A DNA stretch of 64,000 bases, taken from contig NC_060213.1 of NCBI RefSeq assembly GCF_021130785.1, positions 70,638,001 through 70,702,000 on the forward strand, written 5' to 3'. This document shows, in pieces, positions 24,899 to 34,407 of the stretch (within the stretch, counting starts at the first letter, position 1; every line of letters begins with the position of its first letter). The position numbers and the translations under genes are program-made. The notes beneath the pieces are model-generated. The model was not told the DNA's origin and did not search any database. It saw only the letters and a list, made by a program, of their open reading frames with translations. The DNA is from Homalodisca vitripennis. Lineage: Eukaryota > Arthropoda > Insecta > Hemiptera > Cicadellidae.

Positions 24899-25775
24899 TG
24901 AGCCCGGTTCTTATACCTATTTATTTTTTTTCCCGGCGTCATGGTGTGTTTTATATAGCATGTGTCGGTTGGTGGTTTAGTGGGCTTGCAGTAGGCGACT
25001 GTCCTTTTGAGGCGTTTGGCCTTTCCGGCAGAGTGGCAAAGACTCCGAGCCGTGCTGGTACTAAGTTAGGAGCTGCTCCAGTTTAATTTATTTTGTTAAA
25101 TTAAGTGTTTGTTAGTTTGCTGAGGCATTTCTCCTTCTAACATGTGCAGACTAAGTTGACGGCCCTCCTCACTGATGAGGTCCAAGGGATGGAATTGTTT
25201 TATCTGTCATCTCTCCATCATGCGTTGGTCGAGAGAAACTTCGCCTTTGCGCTAGCTGCTTGAAGGACGGCCACCATGATGGACATACCTACTATTTCAT
25301 TCACCTTTTGTTTTTTTGGGGGGGGGGAATTTACCCTGTGATATTTGTGTATTGTTGCCATTTATTTAGGTTTATTTTGTTATTTAGGTTTATAGTTAGT
25401 TTTAGTTATTATTAGTTATTCTTGGATTGCATTAGGAAGTCCCGCCTTTAGCGAAGGATACCGGGTGGAATTGGCATTTTTGTTTCAAAATTTACACACG
25501 CTTTTTAATTTTTGTTGCCAGGTGCACCTGACGGAGATTGTTTGAGATATACTACTGCAGCACTTTTATTTTTTTATAATTTATAGTATATTTATTTATT
25601 TACCATAATTTTTATTGGGACAGCGATAGGCCTGTGTTTTTCGATAGTAAATGAACCTGTGTATGCTGACCACGGTGTTCTTTTTTTACCTAGTTTTTTT
25701 GATTGGCATCCCGTTCGACGCATTTGGGGCGCGTCTCTCCCTGATGTTTGCTGTGTGTGTGCGGGCGGCGTGGGC
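24899..25775 (+). repeat. 3' LTR
   Basis: Starts TGAGCCCGGTTCTTATACC and parallels the 5' LTR to GTGCGGGCGGC. Differences from the 5' LTR are mostly one- to three-base insertions or deletions spread evenly along the length, plus a G run at 25318-25327 absent from the 5' copy. Confidence 0.85.
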
Positions 25776-27454
25776 GTATACACTATCACTAATCACAGGT
25801 TGTTAAAAGATTGTATATATTTTGAACGATAAGGGACCCGAAGTATCATTCATGGTATGGCATACTTAAAATACCATGAAATGTCTTGCACTATCATGCA
25901 ACTTATTCTTGAGGTTGTGGAAATGGAATTTGATGCAAAACTTCAATTCTATGGCAAAATCCTTCTCAAGATATCTTCCTGAGGTATCAATTTTAGAAAT
26001 TTCTATGAAGAGGCACACACTATGATTCTACTTAAACATGCCAATGTAGAAGTGAAATATCATGCAGAACCTTTATAGTCCAAGCGATACATTTAAAAGC
26101 TTCTGATGTCATATTATAGAAATAAAATTGCTTGTAGTCGTAGACCCAACACTAATTGATGAGTGATTGTATTGCCATAATTATTTTCGTATATTATAAA
26201 TTACAAGCTAGTAAAGAAGTGATCATTATTCAATGTGAAGACTTCTGCAAAATACTCTATTTCAGAAGGTCTGGTTGGTGTAGATAGTATCTAAGTATTT
26301 TATTGATAACTGAAACAGAAATAAATACATGGTTATAAAAAGTAAAAGTAATATTTTGCTTTACATTTTGATACTAAATTCAGAAGTAATAGCAACGGTA
26401 CATTTTTCTCATTAAATATTAGGCAGTACGAAGGTGTTGTTACATGAATAAAGTGGTGTGTTGCTCGCTCTTACAAATAATATTTCCAGCCAGTGAACCT
26501 CGCAGTGGGATTTATTTACATTTTCGTACTTGTAGCAGATTATTCCTACAATCTATCCATAGGAATAGTTTAACTCTTAAATTGAGCAATGATTGTCATT
26601 ATCTGTGTATTGAAAGCTGCAATATTTAATTTAATATTTACTCTTGAAGAAAAAAGATAGTGAAATCTAATTCTAAACGTTGTTTCGACACAAAATCTAT
26701 ACAGTATTAAATAAACGCATATCAAATTTATCATGTTTTAATGTACATAATAATTTCGTAAAATATTTATGTTCGTAATAAAATACATAATTATTATTAG
26801 ACAAGGAGCATACTCTGATAAGAAAAATTTTGAAAATTAATTTGTAAGATACTTCTAAATGTGAAATAAAATAAAATCTTCATATATGTGTTTTATAGTA
26901 GTAAACTGGATCTCTTACTACAGCTAACATCCAAACCGAGCTAATCAGTCCATTCCATTACAAATCCGCAAGTAAAGGCGTTAACAGTTTGCTTCCTTGA
27001 CTTCTTGTTTTTCGTATCAGGTATTTACGGCACATGATTACAAGGCTCAAAGCAAAGTTCGTGGCAATAAGCATACGAAGGAAGTAAGTGAGGACAAAAA
27101 AAGGGTGAGAGTTTCCATTTACGTAATTATCCTTTGTGGCTTTTTGTAAATCCTTGTGTAGGTGTAAAGGTTAGTGCGATAACATCTTTATACCCTCACA
27201 ACCTTTTACCTAACACTTCTTAAATTTGTATTTCATATTCGCACCCGAATATCAACTATATTTAAGTACGCCATGGAACTAAATATGTTATTACTTTTCA
27301 ATAGTAAAAATGTTTCAAAGAAACAATATATAACACATTGCAAGTTCTTTGAGTTTTCAAATTTGTTATAAACACATTTAATTGATTGATACAATCAATG
27401 TATAATTTTTGAAGATATATATTAATCTTTAATAAGAATTCTTCAATTGAATTA
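25776..27454. other. AT-rich intergenic DNA, no gene recognised
   Basis: No frame longer than 61 codons. The stretch 25840-26160 reads like an old anonymous repeat (ATGAAAT, AAATTTCTATGAAGAGG, CATGCAGAAC), but I found no second copy in the window. Confidence 0.5.
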
Positions 27455-27470
27455 AACAGTTTCTATATTT

Positions 27471-27490
27471 CGGCTTAAGCCGTCTTCAGG
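27471..27490 (-). ncRNA. Palindrome with hammerhead-like core at the PLE 3' end
   Basis: CGGCTTAAGCCG (27471-27482) is a perfect 12-bp palindrome. On the minus strand it is preceded by CCTGAAGA and followed by AAAT. Hammerhead ribozymes, known from Penelope-like elements, have CUGANGA, a stem-loop II, then GAAA. Here CUGAAGA, a stem and (G)AAA are present in that order, but the G of GAAA is also needed for the last stem pair, so the fit is imperfect. Stems I and III were not established. It may be a decayed ribozyme or simply a terminal hairpin. Confidence 0.35.
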
Positions 27491-27629
27491 AAATTACAAA
27501 AAATATATAAATAGGGCTATAAGAACAGAATGAACATAAAACATCAACACAGAAAATGAAAAATAAGAATGAATTATGTACAATGGTAAAAATATGATTT
27601 AATTTTATAAATTCACTTTGTTGACTAAC

Positions 27630-29528
27630 TCACCTTAAATTTAATCCACTTGGAAATTTTGATTTAGTGACGAGTTGATGGGCTTGTTCCATGGTTCTCA
27701 GACTGTGTGTACTTAAATTTTGTGATATTTTTCTAATTGGTTTCACTGAAAATGTTTCTTCAAAATTTAAATTATGTATTAAGCCATGTGCCACTACAGG
27801 TTGCTCTGTCTTTTTATGTTTATATGCATACCTGTGCCCAGTCATCCTTGTTCTAAGAGAATTTATCGTTGAACCAATATAATCTTTAGGGCATAACTTG
27901 CACTGTATTTGGTAAACAATATTTTTTGATTTACATGTTAAGTCTTCAAATATACTGTATGATTTTTGTGTAGAACTACTTGTAAATGTTTTTGAAGTAG
28001 AGCACATGTTGCAAACCAAACAGGTGGGTTTATTGCAAGGATGTGACCCAACTGTCATGTTTTCTTGGTCTTTGTGCTTAGGTAATTTTGGATGGACTAA
28101 AATATCTTTCAAAACTGGTGGTTTTCTAAATCTTATTTTTGTAATGTAATTGAATATGTTTTTAGTTGAAGCAGAGCTGTCCAATAAACTGTATGCTATT
28201 CGAAGTATATTGTTAATTTTGTAAAGTCCTGGGTGGTATTTTGTTAAAAACTTTGGATCATTATTGTCAAATTTAGATTTACTTGTTCCAATTGATAGTG
28301 ATTTAGTGTTCAGTTTGTTGTTTAAAAGTTGTCGTGGATAACCCCTTTTGGAAAATGCTGATAATAAATTATCAATATATTGTTCTAAGTGATATTTGTC
28401 ACTGCATAAATTTTAGGCTCTTTTAGCTAAACTCTTTGGAATGGCTTTTTTGACATGGGACGAATGACAACTGTCATAATGTAGATATTGAAATGTGTTG
28501 GTGTTTTTTATATTGATCTTAGTTTCCAACTTCTGATTTTCAATAAAAATATCTATATCCAGGAAACTCACAATTGAATCAGATATCTCCCACGTAAATT
28601 TTAAGTTGCAGAAAGTGTTCAGTGATTGTAAAAAATGTTGCAATTGTTCGTTACTATATGTCCATATCATGAAGATATCGTCAACGTAACGTTTCCAAAA
28701 TATGGGTTTTTTTATGTTTGTGTTTCTAGAAAAATCATGTTCAAGCTTGCCCATGACAAGATTAGCATAAGAAGGAGCCATTCTTGTTCCCATGGCTGTC
28801 CCTTTTTGCTGTAGATAAAAGTTATTTTGAAACCTAAAGCAATTCATAGTTAGAATGAAATTTATTACTGTTAAAAGAAAATCTGACGAAGGTAGTGTAT
28901 TTTTGGGACGTTTTTTTAAGTAGTATCTAACAGAATCAATTCCTTGTTGGTGTTCAATATTTGTGTACAATGATTGGACATCGATTGTTACTAATTTAGT
29001 ATTTTCAGGAAGAGATTGAGCTACATTTTTCACAAGGTGCAAAAAAACATTACTATTTTTTCACGAATGAAGGAAGATTAGTCACAAATTCTTTTAAATG
29101 GTCATCAACAAAAGAATAAATTCTCTCAGTTGGAGAAGATATTGAAGCTACAATTGGTCTTCCAGGTGGATTTGAAATATTCTTGTGGATTTTGGGCAAT
29201 ATGTAGAATGTTGGTGTTTTCGGAGATTTATTTATTAGTAAATTGATGGAATGATCACTTAAGTTTTCTTCTAAGGCATTTTTCTTTATGTAATTAGATA
29301 TTTTTGAACAAAATTCTTCATTAAGATCTCTATTTAAAATTTTATAAGTAGTTGTGTCACTCAGTTGTCTTTCTGCTTCAGCAATATAATCCTTTATATT
29401 CATTATTAGTCATATCCCCCTTGTCAGCAGGAAGTATTATTATGTCCTTGTTATTTTTTAAAGTTCTCACTGTACCTATAACTGTACTGTGATGTGGTAA
29501 ACCAGCATTACATTTTTTAAGTGTTACG
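27630..29528 (-). pseudogene. PLE polyprotein: reverse transcriptase plus GIY-YIG endonuclease
   Basis: Minus-strand reading: 29410-29528 gives LKNNKDIIILPADKGDMT, the N-terminal PLE block. A one-base shift leads to 29053-29403 with TFYILPKIHKN and PGRPIVASISSPTE (RT motifs 1-2). Another shift in homopolymers at 29041-29060 leads to 28413-29042, with VTIDVQSLYTNIEHQQGID (first catalytic Asp), KGTAMGTRMAPSYANLVMG and the catalytic box KRYVDDIFMIW. TAA at 28413-28415 is the only stop before the frame continues through YIDNLLSAFSKRGYPRQ to the endonuclease: NIVYQIQCKLCPKDYIGST, LRTRMTGHR, and an end at 27630. The GIY-YIG nuclease nicks target DNA for primed reverse transcription. All key RT residues seem present; two frameshifts and one stop inactivate it. 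Confidence 0.88.
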
Positions 29529-29584
29529 TACTGGCTTGGAACTTAGGCTTTTATTAATGGTTATTGCATTAGAATTACTACATG

Positions 29585-31430
29585 ATTTCAGGTGATATAC
29601 TCACATGATCTGCCGAGGCAAATTTAACACACAGATATAAAACATTTTACTAATAAACATTTTCTCTGTGAAAACCACTAGCCTGTAATAAAGCCGGTTG
29701 GAAAGGGCATTTCTGAGGAGACATGAATTTCCTTCCGTGTGAATTGTCTGTCAGTCTCAATGGGTGTCATTCGATAGAATAGTGTGATGTTAGCATTGCA
29801 TGTTTCACTATGCATTCCTATTCGTTGCTTTTTTGAACCTTTAGTAGTTTTCTTTGATAATAAATATTAGTAACAGGTTCTTATATCTTTATAATGTGAT
29901 AAAAATCTTATTAGCTACTATTGTTGGATTTAACTGTTTCTTTTAATGGTAAATCAAATTATGGAGACAAAAAACTAAAAAGGTCTAAACTTGAGAGCAT
30001 CGATAGTATCAACTTAGTTATTTTTATTTTGTAGTATAGTTGGAAATGTATATTAATATTTAAAATTAAATAAAGACTGAAAATATGATAAATAATTAAT
30101 AAAAAAGAACTATTTTATTTATCTATGTTATATGTTATATTGAAGACATTAAAGAAGAAAATGCTCTCAAATAAATCCAAAAACCTTTAAATCTTAAGAA
30201 TGTGATTTAAGTGTTGTACATGCTGTCTGAATTTTTATGAAATAACTAAGTAAATTAAATAATGATAACGTATAATTCCACAATTGAATCATACATTAAT
30301 ACTGCACTACGGAAAAATTTTTTACAAAAATTTTAAAACGTAGCAGTATATTTTTTCAGACATTCTTAGGAAATATTCCATAGTAATATGAAAGAAAAGA
30401 CTGATCTTTTATTCTTGTAAATACTGGATAATTAATAAATAGTACGCCTATACCACTTGTCGCCAGTGTTTACATGAAAAACTTCGAAATTTATAAGTTT
30501 TTCTATTAGGCCTTGGAATGCCATATGTTACAGCCTCATTTTATTGTACTCATTTTATAATTTCAGTTATTCAGTAAGCTTTCTAAATGCTGTCATGGTT
30601 ACCTGTAGGACCAATGAATAAGAATATTCACTAACACCAAGCCAAATTATATGTATTGATGCGCACAGTCGAAAAAATAGATATTTCTTACATAAAACTG
30701 AAACCTCATTAAAACTTTTAAGTATATACGTCAAGTAGTTCTCGAGATGAACAGAGAGACTAACCGAAATTTAATTTTTCCAGCTCTTCAAGTTGAAGAT
30801 AACAAGCATTGCACGATGTAAAGGGATTAACCTTTATCACTTAGGGATAGAACAAGTAAAGATCTAATCATGACTGTAATATTAGTACTGTCCATCTTGT
30901 ATTATGAGGATTCATTATATCTGATTGATTTCGTGTTGAAAATTTTGAGTCAGGGAAATGTTAAAATTGGAACTTTCAACAAAGAATACGTATGACGTCT
31001 ATACTTCATAAAACTAGATAGCTGCTGTGACTAACAATTACATGCTTGAGGAGGGTTAAATTGACAATAATTTGTCGGGATACATGTGATAGTGCTCAAC
31101 TTTATTGTTGTTCACGAGAGTGTTTTCGAAGCTACAAGTTGGATGTTTATGTATGTTTCCTCCCCCTGTTCAGTCTCTTCACTTACATTGTTTACAACTG
31201 CATGAATATTTCAAGTCTCATGAATAGTGAATGTGTATTAGAGACACTCATTTGGTATTAAGCTTCTACTCTTGGATGCTTTTAAAAATGTGAGAACACA
31301 AACTTATTGGGTAAATCTATATTTATTCATATACAATTTATCAGCGTGTGAAGTGGATTTAATCCATTCATTTCTAATGTTTCTTGCAACAGTGTCGTCA
31401 GACTAGAGCAAATTATTAAACTAATGTAAA
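29585..31430 (+). repeat. Dispersed repeat A, copy 1
   Basis: Aligned blocks with 53205-54795 in the same order: GGTGATATACTCACATGATC (29590) with GGTGATTTGCTCATATGATT; AATAAAGCCGGTTGGAA...CATTTCTG with GTAAAGCCGTTGATCA...TATTTCTG; CTGTTTCTTTTAATGGTAA with CTGTTTCTTTTAATATTGTAA; GTTCACG, CAAGTTG-ATG, AATATTTCA, TCATGAATAGTGAATGTGTAT (31210-31240) with TCTTGAATAGCGAATGTGTAT. No coding capacity is seen. The middle part has diverged and differs in length. Class unknown. Confidence 0.55.
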
Positions 31431-31444
31431 TATCCAATATTTAC

Positions 31445-31464
31445 TTAAGGGGAGGCGGTACCCC
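31445..31464 (+). repeat. Left TIR with TTAA
   Basis: TTAAGGGGAGGCGGTACCCC. Exact inverse of 34388-34407. Confidence 0.92.
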
Positions 31465-31495
31465 TATTCTTTGTAATGTTAACATAGGTACCATT

Positions 31496-31785
31496 ATCTC
31501 AGAAAAAACTAATGGACCAATCAACCTAAATTTTTTTATACAACATATATAGGTATTTAAGCAACTACTGAGTTTTTTTGGTGCTTGTATCTTAAAAAAT
31601 AAATTTTTTATGATTTTTTTTTTCAAACCCATATTGAAATATCAAACTTGGAATTTAGAATATTTTTTTTTAGGTACCTAATTATAATAGGAGGCATCTC
31701 AAAAAAAACTCAGTAGGTGCCAAAATACCTATATAAATGTGTGTAAAAGTTTCAAGTTGATTGTCCAAGTAGTTTCTGAGAAACG
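31496..31785. repeat. Subterminal inverted repeat (long hairpin) of the Kolobok-like element
   Basis: 31496-31580 and the reverse complement of 31698-31785 align along their length: CTCAGAAA..ACTA, GGACAATCAAC, ATATAGGTATTT and CTACTGAGTTTTTTT occur in both. The loop is about 115 bp. Similar subterminal repeats often hold transposase-binding sites, which is inference here. Confidence 0.75.
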
Positions 31786-32217
31786 TGTACCTTTGTGTGC
31801 AAAAACTGTAAAAAAGTAAATTTGCGGGAAATCGCAAAAAACGAATATAATGACCTATTTAGCTATGTTATATAATATTTTTTACCTATATATGATATGT
31901 AATTGGTTTTTATAATTAAATGTGATCTTTATATTAATAGAATAGGCTATATATGCTTTTAATATTTAGAATTATCTATATTGGAAAATTTGTATATCAA
32001 AAGTAACGCGATGCGGGTTAGGCCTATAGTCATAACGGAGTGAAAGATAATACAAAAAAAATTAATTAGGCTATATTATTTCAAACATTTTTGAGTTTTA
32101 GAATACATTTATAAGAGAAATAACAGAGAAAATTATGAAATAGAACTTATACCCAGCCACAAATAGAGTAAACAATAACAAAATTATAGAAAAAAAACAT
32201 GCAATTTATTTACCGTA

Positions 32218-33970
32218 GCATTAGTGCATTCCTGGATCATATGCAGGCTCCTCTTCAAAATCCTCCTCAATCCTTCTTTTTAAATTCCTGGTTTGTCTCC
32301 TTGCTTGTCTTTGAAAGTCACTTATCGCACAATTTGCTCGTCGCACTCGCTCGTAGTCAAAACTTTTCATTGCGTCAATTGTCCTCTTGCAAGGTTCAAT
32401 GCCTACTGCTCTAAGCATTTTGCATTTTGGCTATGTTGCCATCATTAAAAGTAGAAATAGCATCATAAGCACCAAACTCAAGTGTGTTCAATGTCACAAA
32501 ATCTTTTTTTGGCACTCTAGACCAGATGACATTATTGATGCTTTCATTGACATTCTGCGTCTTACCGTGTAAACATTTTCGAAGAAGGTCAGGATTTGCT
32601 AAAGCCTGAAAGATTGGTTTCAAGGCTAACAATTATAGCTGAAGGAATGCTGTTCTTATGAGAATATGGCTCTTTAGTGTGCTTTGCCTTGTTGTATTTA
32701 CACCATGTATTTTCTCCTGACGGGCAAAGGCCATGCTGAGGATTGTCGTCCGTCGAAAGTTTATGAAAATATATGGCCCAAAACCGCTGCCTTCATGTTC
32801 TGTAGGTTATCAGTATTTTTCCTAATAGCATTTCCATAATAGGTTTGCAATTGATCAATTATGCCATCTGTTAGTCTATTCTTTCCACCTAGTTTGCCGC
32901 CATCAGAAAGTGTTACGCCTTTTGAGTCTCTTTTTTAGTTTCCTTAGCCTAGACCCCATTCTCTTTTGAATATGGCCTATACACTCCAGTTTCTGTATTT
33001 CCACTTCACCATAAGGTTTACTGTCTGCAATAGTTTTGAAACTATTTGTATCTCCATCACCTAAATACTCTAAGTACCTAACATTATACTTTATTTACTG
33101 ATCGGTGAAAAATAGCTAAGGCTCCAGCTGACTCCATACCTCCGCTTGAGCCTTGATAATTTGCCGAACAAATAGCCTCATGTATGTTGTTTGTCCAAAC
33201 AATTACAAAATTTAGATAACACTTCTATGTCCATAACTTTTCCTGTGTCAACACTTGTACAAGTAACAATTCCGTTTAGAGAGCTAAAGCCACGCCGTTG
33301 CCAAGTGCCATCAATACCTACTTTTAAGTCGCGTTCGTTCTTACCTAAGGTTTTATTTTCCTCAACAGCCTCATCCACAGCAGTTTTTCATGGATTCATC
33401 CATTACCTGTTTAGCCTTGTCTTTTAAAAATTTTATTATATCGAAAACGGTTTTGTTGGAGGTTGCGGAAGATTCATTACGCCACATAACATTTTGCCTG
33501 CAGCCATACCTTTCCCGATAGACCTCAGTCCATACACTAGTCTAATATTTTACATCAAATAGAGTCTTTTTTTCTAAATTAATATTCCTAGAACTATTAA
33601 ATTTTATGTACATATTTACAATGGCAACAATAAATCTCCATCTCAAAAGCCAGGCCAAAATGTTGAGCAGCACGCACTTGTAAACCACTTTTCTTGCAAT
33701 TTTTACAAAGTGATGAACTAAAAAGTTGATCTGATAAAATTTGCATGTTAATAATTTCATTGTCATAGTTTTCATCACAATTAAACATCTCATACTTATC
33801 TATGTTTATTTTCTTTGAAGAGCTTGACTGAGATTGTGTTGACATTTTCAGGCCTAGGGGTAGACTCATCTTTTTGACATCTCATTAGGGTTAGGACTGG
33901 CTGGTTTTCTTTTCCTACTACACCCAACTCCTTTACGGGGTTTAGCATAACTACTTTTAACACGAGGCAT
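32218..33970 (-). pseudogene. Kolobok/Mutator-like transposase, decayed
   Basis: Starts at ATG 33970-33968 with MPRVKSSYAKPRKGVGCSRK, a typical basic N-terminus. 33597-33869 contains a Cys-rich stretch (CKNCKKSGLQ and CCHC, zinc-binding-like). 33178-33378 holds the catalytic core start: DLKVGIDGTWQRRGFSSLNG with the first Asp and SVDTGKVMDIEVLSKFCNC. 32411-32632 gives the conserved C-terminal block (LLRKCLHGKTQNVNESINNV, IWSRVPKKDF, AYDAISTFNDGN) and 32221-32418 the tail (GIEPCKRTIDAM, DYERVRRANCA) ending in an acidic region. Between 32640 and 33177 pieces are legible only in other frames (GGKLGGKNRLTDG, YYGNAIRKNTDNLQNMKAAV). At least four frame breaks or stops make it non-functional. This is the family often annotated as 'Mutator-like transposase domain' in insects. 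Confidence 0.82.
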
Positions 33971-34387
33971 ATTTTATACATAAACAATCTTGTTAGCAAT
34001 AATAAATATAAATTACTAACTAACACTCACTATATCACTTCACAAAGCACCAAAACACTAAGCAAAACAATAAACAAACAGTATAAAGTCAGAAGCAGAA
34101 CTCAAAGCTGATTGAAATAGAAGTTAGTTCAGGCCTGCCAACACAACAAAAGCAAATTTATAGCACACAAAAATAAAAGGTCATATGTATAATAGTACAT
34201 GTGTGAAATAAACGCAAGCGCTGTCACAAATTTCTTCCTGAAACATGATGTAAGCATATTTTTAAAACTTTTTTTTCTGTAGGTTTACAATTTTCAAATA
34301 TACATGTATTATATATCATTGTGTGCAGAAAAAGCCGCTTAACATTTTAAAAAAATAAAAAAAAAATGTGAAAAAAATATTTTTTCT

Positions 34388-34407
34388 GGGGTACCGCCTC
34401 CCCTTAA
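34388..34407 (-). repeat. Right TIR with TTAA
   Basis: GGGGTACCGCCTCCCCTTAA, a perfect inverse of the left end, which implies a young insertion or strong conservation of the tips. Confidence 0.92.

Larger units (their letters stand above)
18557..25775 (+). mobile_element. Full-length Ty3/Gypsy-like LTR retrotransposon, heavily frameshifted
   Basis: Two long direct repeats (18557-19402 and 24899-25775) bracket about 5.5 kb of GC-richer interior. A PBS-like sequence follows the 5' LTR and a purine-rich tract (TTTTGGGGGGGGGAA) precedes the 3' LTR. Inside, in order, are a Cys-knuckle gag remnant, an aspartic protease core (LVDSGSA), RT (FDLNLAYHQIPL), RNase H (DASSLAV) and integrase (HHCC-type zinc finger, then a core). 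Protease-RT-RNase H-integrase is the Ty3/Gypsy order. No envelope gene is apparent. Nearly every domain needs several one-base corrections to be read, while residues within each patch are well conserved. The two LTRs also differ chiefly by small indels. No clear target-site duplication was found. Confidence 0.85.
27455..29530 (-). mobile_element. Penelope-like retroelement, 5'-truncated
   Basis: The minus strand carries a Penelope-type polyprotein, RT followed by a GIY-YIG endonuclease, then about 170 bp of 3' UTR ending in a palindromic hairpin near 27471-27490. The 5' end stops at about 29530 inside the N-terminal part of RT. The PLE RT/GIY-YIG architecture is seen in the sequence itself. 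The element is better preserved than the PLE fragment at 4.7-5.3 kb. Immediately upstream (29585 on) begins an unrelated dispersed repeat. Confidence 0.88.
31449..34403 (-). mobile_element. Kolobok-like DNA transposon with TTAA target sites
   Basis: Perfect 16-bp TIRs, GGGGAGGCGGTACCCC at 31449-31464 and its inverse at 34388-34403, are each flanked by TTAA (31445-31448 and 34404-34407). TTAA duplication and a Mutator-like transposase with Gly-Ile-Asp-Gly-Thr-Trp-Gln-Arg-Arg-Gly fit the Kolobok superfamily; piggyBac also uses TTAA but has a different transposase. The transposase lies on the minus strand (32218-33970) and is decayed. The left end has a long subterminal inverted repeat, listed separately. 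About 770 bp between the left TIR and the transposase end appear non-coding. Confidence 0.8.

Noticed and set aside
24601..25086. 161-codon frame spanning the 3' LTR start
   Set aside because: Crosses the polypurine tract and LTR boundary; low-complexity Gly/Leu/Phe translation.
31445..34407. piggyBac element, because of the TTAA sites
   Set aside because: The transposase blocks (GIDGTWQRRG, CLHGKTQNVNE) belong to the Mutator-like/Kolobok type, not to piggyBac.
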